Source of the DNA: Kordia antarctica
Lineage (GTDB): Bacteria; Bacteroidota; Bacteroidia; Flavobacteriales; Flavobacteriaceae
NCBI RefSeq assembly: GCF_009901525.1
Contig: NZ_CP019288.1
Span: 1,674,001 to 1,738,000 of the forward strand
Direction of reading: 5' to 3'
DNA: 64,000 bases
Shown piece after piece: positions 63,901 to 64,000 of the stretch. The translations under genes and the position numbers were made by a program. Each line of letters opens with the position of its first letter. Position 1 is the first letter of the stretch. The notes under the pieces are model-generated. The model ran no database searches and was not told the DNA's origin. It saw nothing but the letters and a program-made list of their open reading frames with translations.

Positions 63901-64000
63901 TAAATCTGAAGTATTGGTGTGCAACAGCGGATGAATTTCCGTTGCCACCGTGGTTTTAGATGAATTTTGAGAAAACTGCTTTATCAGTGACAATGCGTTT
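57916..64000 (-). CDS. trans-AT polyketide synthase protein 1, 5' end beyond window (DH-KR-ACP-KS-DH0-ACP)
   Basis: At least 2027 residues; the frame is open through the window edge, and the TTG at 63993 is only an internal codon, so a KS probably precedes. Order: DH about 20-320 (EDHKVKLGENQFAKVLPG, LLDGALQ); KR with GGFGGLG and SDYAVAN; ACP in YGIDSVVAM; KS with Cys in DTMCSSS, His in EAHGTGT and NIGHCESA. Then comes a DH-like domain in which the catalytic His is Tyr (KDYQLKLNGE) though Asp stays (ILDSVVQ), a Ser/Thr-rich linker of about 110 residues, and a final ACP in GLDSIVGVEW with Trp six residues after Ser. This module has no KR, so its beta-keto group would remain for the HMGS cassette. 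Confidence 0.93.
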   Translation of the reverse strand, partial: NALSLIKQFSQNSSKTTVATEIHPLLHTNTSDLYQQSYSTVLTGDESFLEDHKVKLGENQFAKVLPGVAYLEMARVAIENALPKLTESSVLEIQNIVWLKPFFSLETKQLNIALTTTEDGKIDFEIYSQDTGTDEVVHCQGQLDYLDKTAVEVFDIEQAKSEMKRGELNSDAIYAAYDSLGLAYGAAHRVVSKIYQGENQLLAKLELAEEFVAAQDKYILHPSLLDGALQASIGLTEDLNNLGESPMVPFALENIRVIAACTKEMYVLVNYAKGSKAEDKIIKLDIDVYDSEGNICVKLKGFTSKTFTTESKKVAPANLETATLFAKQIWEATIEEKSSLIKEDTFIHKEIIAYNLSEIATKELEKSFPNTNCSAITIAEGKNIAEKYSEVALNCFENIQNVLKSKHKGKVHVQLVIGNEAENELLAGISGMLKTAALENPQFSGQIIFTDKKQSLETLVGQLRFNLTNSNDTVVKYESGKRYVLQLKEIETVEKEPKISFKEQGVYIITGGFGGLGKLFAEEILQQTTTAKVILTGRSAISKDKSAKLEALAGNKNRVEYRQLDILNLKEVQKCVDAVITEHKQLNGIIHSAGMISDNYILKKTTKEFQQVLEPKVTGTFNLDSATKDIDMDFMVFFSSGVSLLGNPGQSDYAVANGFLDQLATYRNSQKENNTQLYAINWPLWESGGMNLNQEVMDAMQRETGVFPLQTATGKLAFYQSMELGLSQMLVIEGDLKKVRQLLINKPIVGVEAAIITPKTETVSKPEAETVGAIPDNLLAKTREYIRKEFSSVLKIAVHKIDTSAALERYGIDSVVAMNLTGKLEKTFGNLSKTLFFEYQTIDELSEYISENFQDKLATVLSIPTPTAKKVAEPIVVTETKKVEVTGRQRGGLRNFQRQSNSNNNTNTNSSQEIHNEPIAIVGLSGRYPASMDIETYWNNLRDGKDCVTEVPAQRWDWRDYYTDDKKNPGKHSSKWGGFISGVDEFDPRFFNISPREASYIDPQERLFLQHAWMAVEDAGFTRERLQIPVENDQAGQVGVYVGVMYGEYNLSGSLASIANRVSYFLNLHGPSMTLDTMCSSSLTAIHLACQDLKMGRTNLAIAGGVNVSIDANKYSMLSSGQFISSDGHCQSFGEGGDGYIPGEGVGAVVLKKLSEAVKDKNHIYGIIKGSALNHGGKTNGYTVPNPNAQASAISRALRESGTDPKHISFVEAHGTGTKLGDPIEITALTKGYQLKAGESRCLVGSSKSNIGHCESAAGIAGLTKVLLQMKYKQIVPSLHSAKLNPNIDFEKSPFEINQTLRNWEKPTVDGKQIPRTAGLSSFGAGGSNAHIIIQEYDTTVNETILNSPYAIVPLSARIDEQLKQKVHELYNFIERTHASSEEKIDLFQLAYTLQIGREAMDERVGFIVNSIEELLEKLKAFVNGEEQIEGVFHGQVQQNKETISLFNTDTDFEETIAKWITQEKYDKIVGLWAKGLNLDWNKFYNDEKIQLLSLPTYPFAKEKYWNAPELRGKLEVKENVATILHPLVHANTSDLEQHTYSTIFSGEEFFIKDYQLKLNGEDAQKALPALAALEMARAAIERAKPILDASTSFELREISWGKPFVLNGNTKIDIALFKTANDQIDFEIYSGTNGGEIIHSQGLAVYVDKQQAIRYDLEDLKNQLEKKTWEAKDVYNAFSQIGFNYGTTTQVIEAIYRSQNQLLAEIRLPKVIEESEADFVLHPTILDSVVQASICLHTDLKLVANHTFTPVSTDSIIIHKAFEKEMSVFVRYAQNDASNNTICIDADICDANGNVCAQIIGLQLQQIELNEVLHANTAINLIPKVETISISELDKPSAVKLSDFNSQNSIVLKRISEKPTTVTLGIAQKVEDATISVKTIEAPKIQLNNLAEASSSGSKTEVKLRKITIPDTDSTSNISNDAVTPKPTEVVSEKGSGQSKEQLKQMLINTLAKSLYLESSEIDPDKSFTDIGLDSIVGVEWIKIINKNLDMELSSTKIYDYATINELAKFLTKEVSSKQGTSTTVS

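Noticed and set aside
1-64000. tRNA and rRNA genes
   Set aside because: No cloverleaf with GGTTCRANNCC-type arm or rRNA landmark was seen by eye; a covariance scan could still find one I missed.

Overview
The window (about one third G+C, very A/T-rich gaps, no Shine-Dalgarno habit) reads as a chromosomal segment of a marine flavobacterium (Bacteroidota, Flavobacteriaceae). A Kordia-like organism is my best guess, from the overall gene set, the 6S RNA next to zapA, the DUF6090-type protein and the flavobacterial GG-leader peptides. No species can be fixed from sequence alone.

Bases 1 to about 8180 are an accessory region built like an integron cassette array. Short plus-strand genes of mostly unknown role are separated by five related repeats of about 137 bp. 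The left arm of each repeat is complementary to the start of its own cassette, not to its own right arm, which is the logic of attC sites. No integrase gene is visible. One repeat has been split by an IS1182-type insertion sequence. A truncated beta-propeller gene fragment and a YwqK/MORN-like gene follow.

Bases 9200 to 36400 are mostly core chromosome: an HTTM membrane protein, glycogen genes glgC and glgA, msrB, a uracil-DNA glycosylase family protein, a POT-type transporter, lpdA, a diphthine-ammonia-ligase-like protein, aroQ, an outer-membrane barrel, xerD, rny, a 6S RNA, zapA, an M23 peptidase and a TonB-dependent receptor. Three tiny genes for candidate secreted or modified peptides (22673, 22907 and 26528) lie among them. 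One resembles class I lanthipeptide precursors. None has a modification enzyme nearby.

Bases 36460 to 64000 are a minus-strand trans-AT polyketide synthase cluster that runs off the right edge. In transcription order it has three PKS proteins (the first incomplete), an outer-membrane protein, a complete HMG-CoA-synthase-type beta-branching cassette (HMGS, ECH1, ECH2, free ACP, Ser-for-Cys decarboxylase KS), an acyl-hydrolase-type AT, a metallo-beta-lactamase-fold hydrolase, a loading AT, an alkaline-phosphatase-superfamily enzyme and a phosphopantetheinyl transferase, then a terminator. The visible line reads (KS?)-DH-KR-ACP-KS-DH0-ACP // ACP-KS-KR-ACP-KS-DH // DH-KR-ACP-KS. The module with no KR and a His-to-Tyr DH carries two ACPs with the Trp signature of beta-branching, but the pair is split across two proteins. 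A DH pair is also split between proteins. The last protein ends right after a KS, with no thioesterase in view. Heptanucleotide tandem repeats of several different units sit in the gaps of this cluster and elsewhere.
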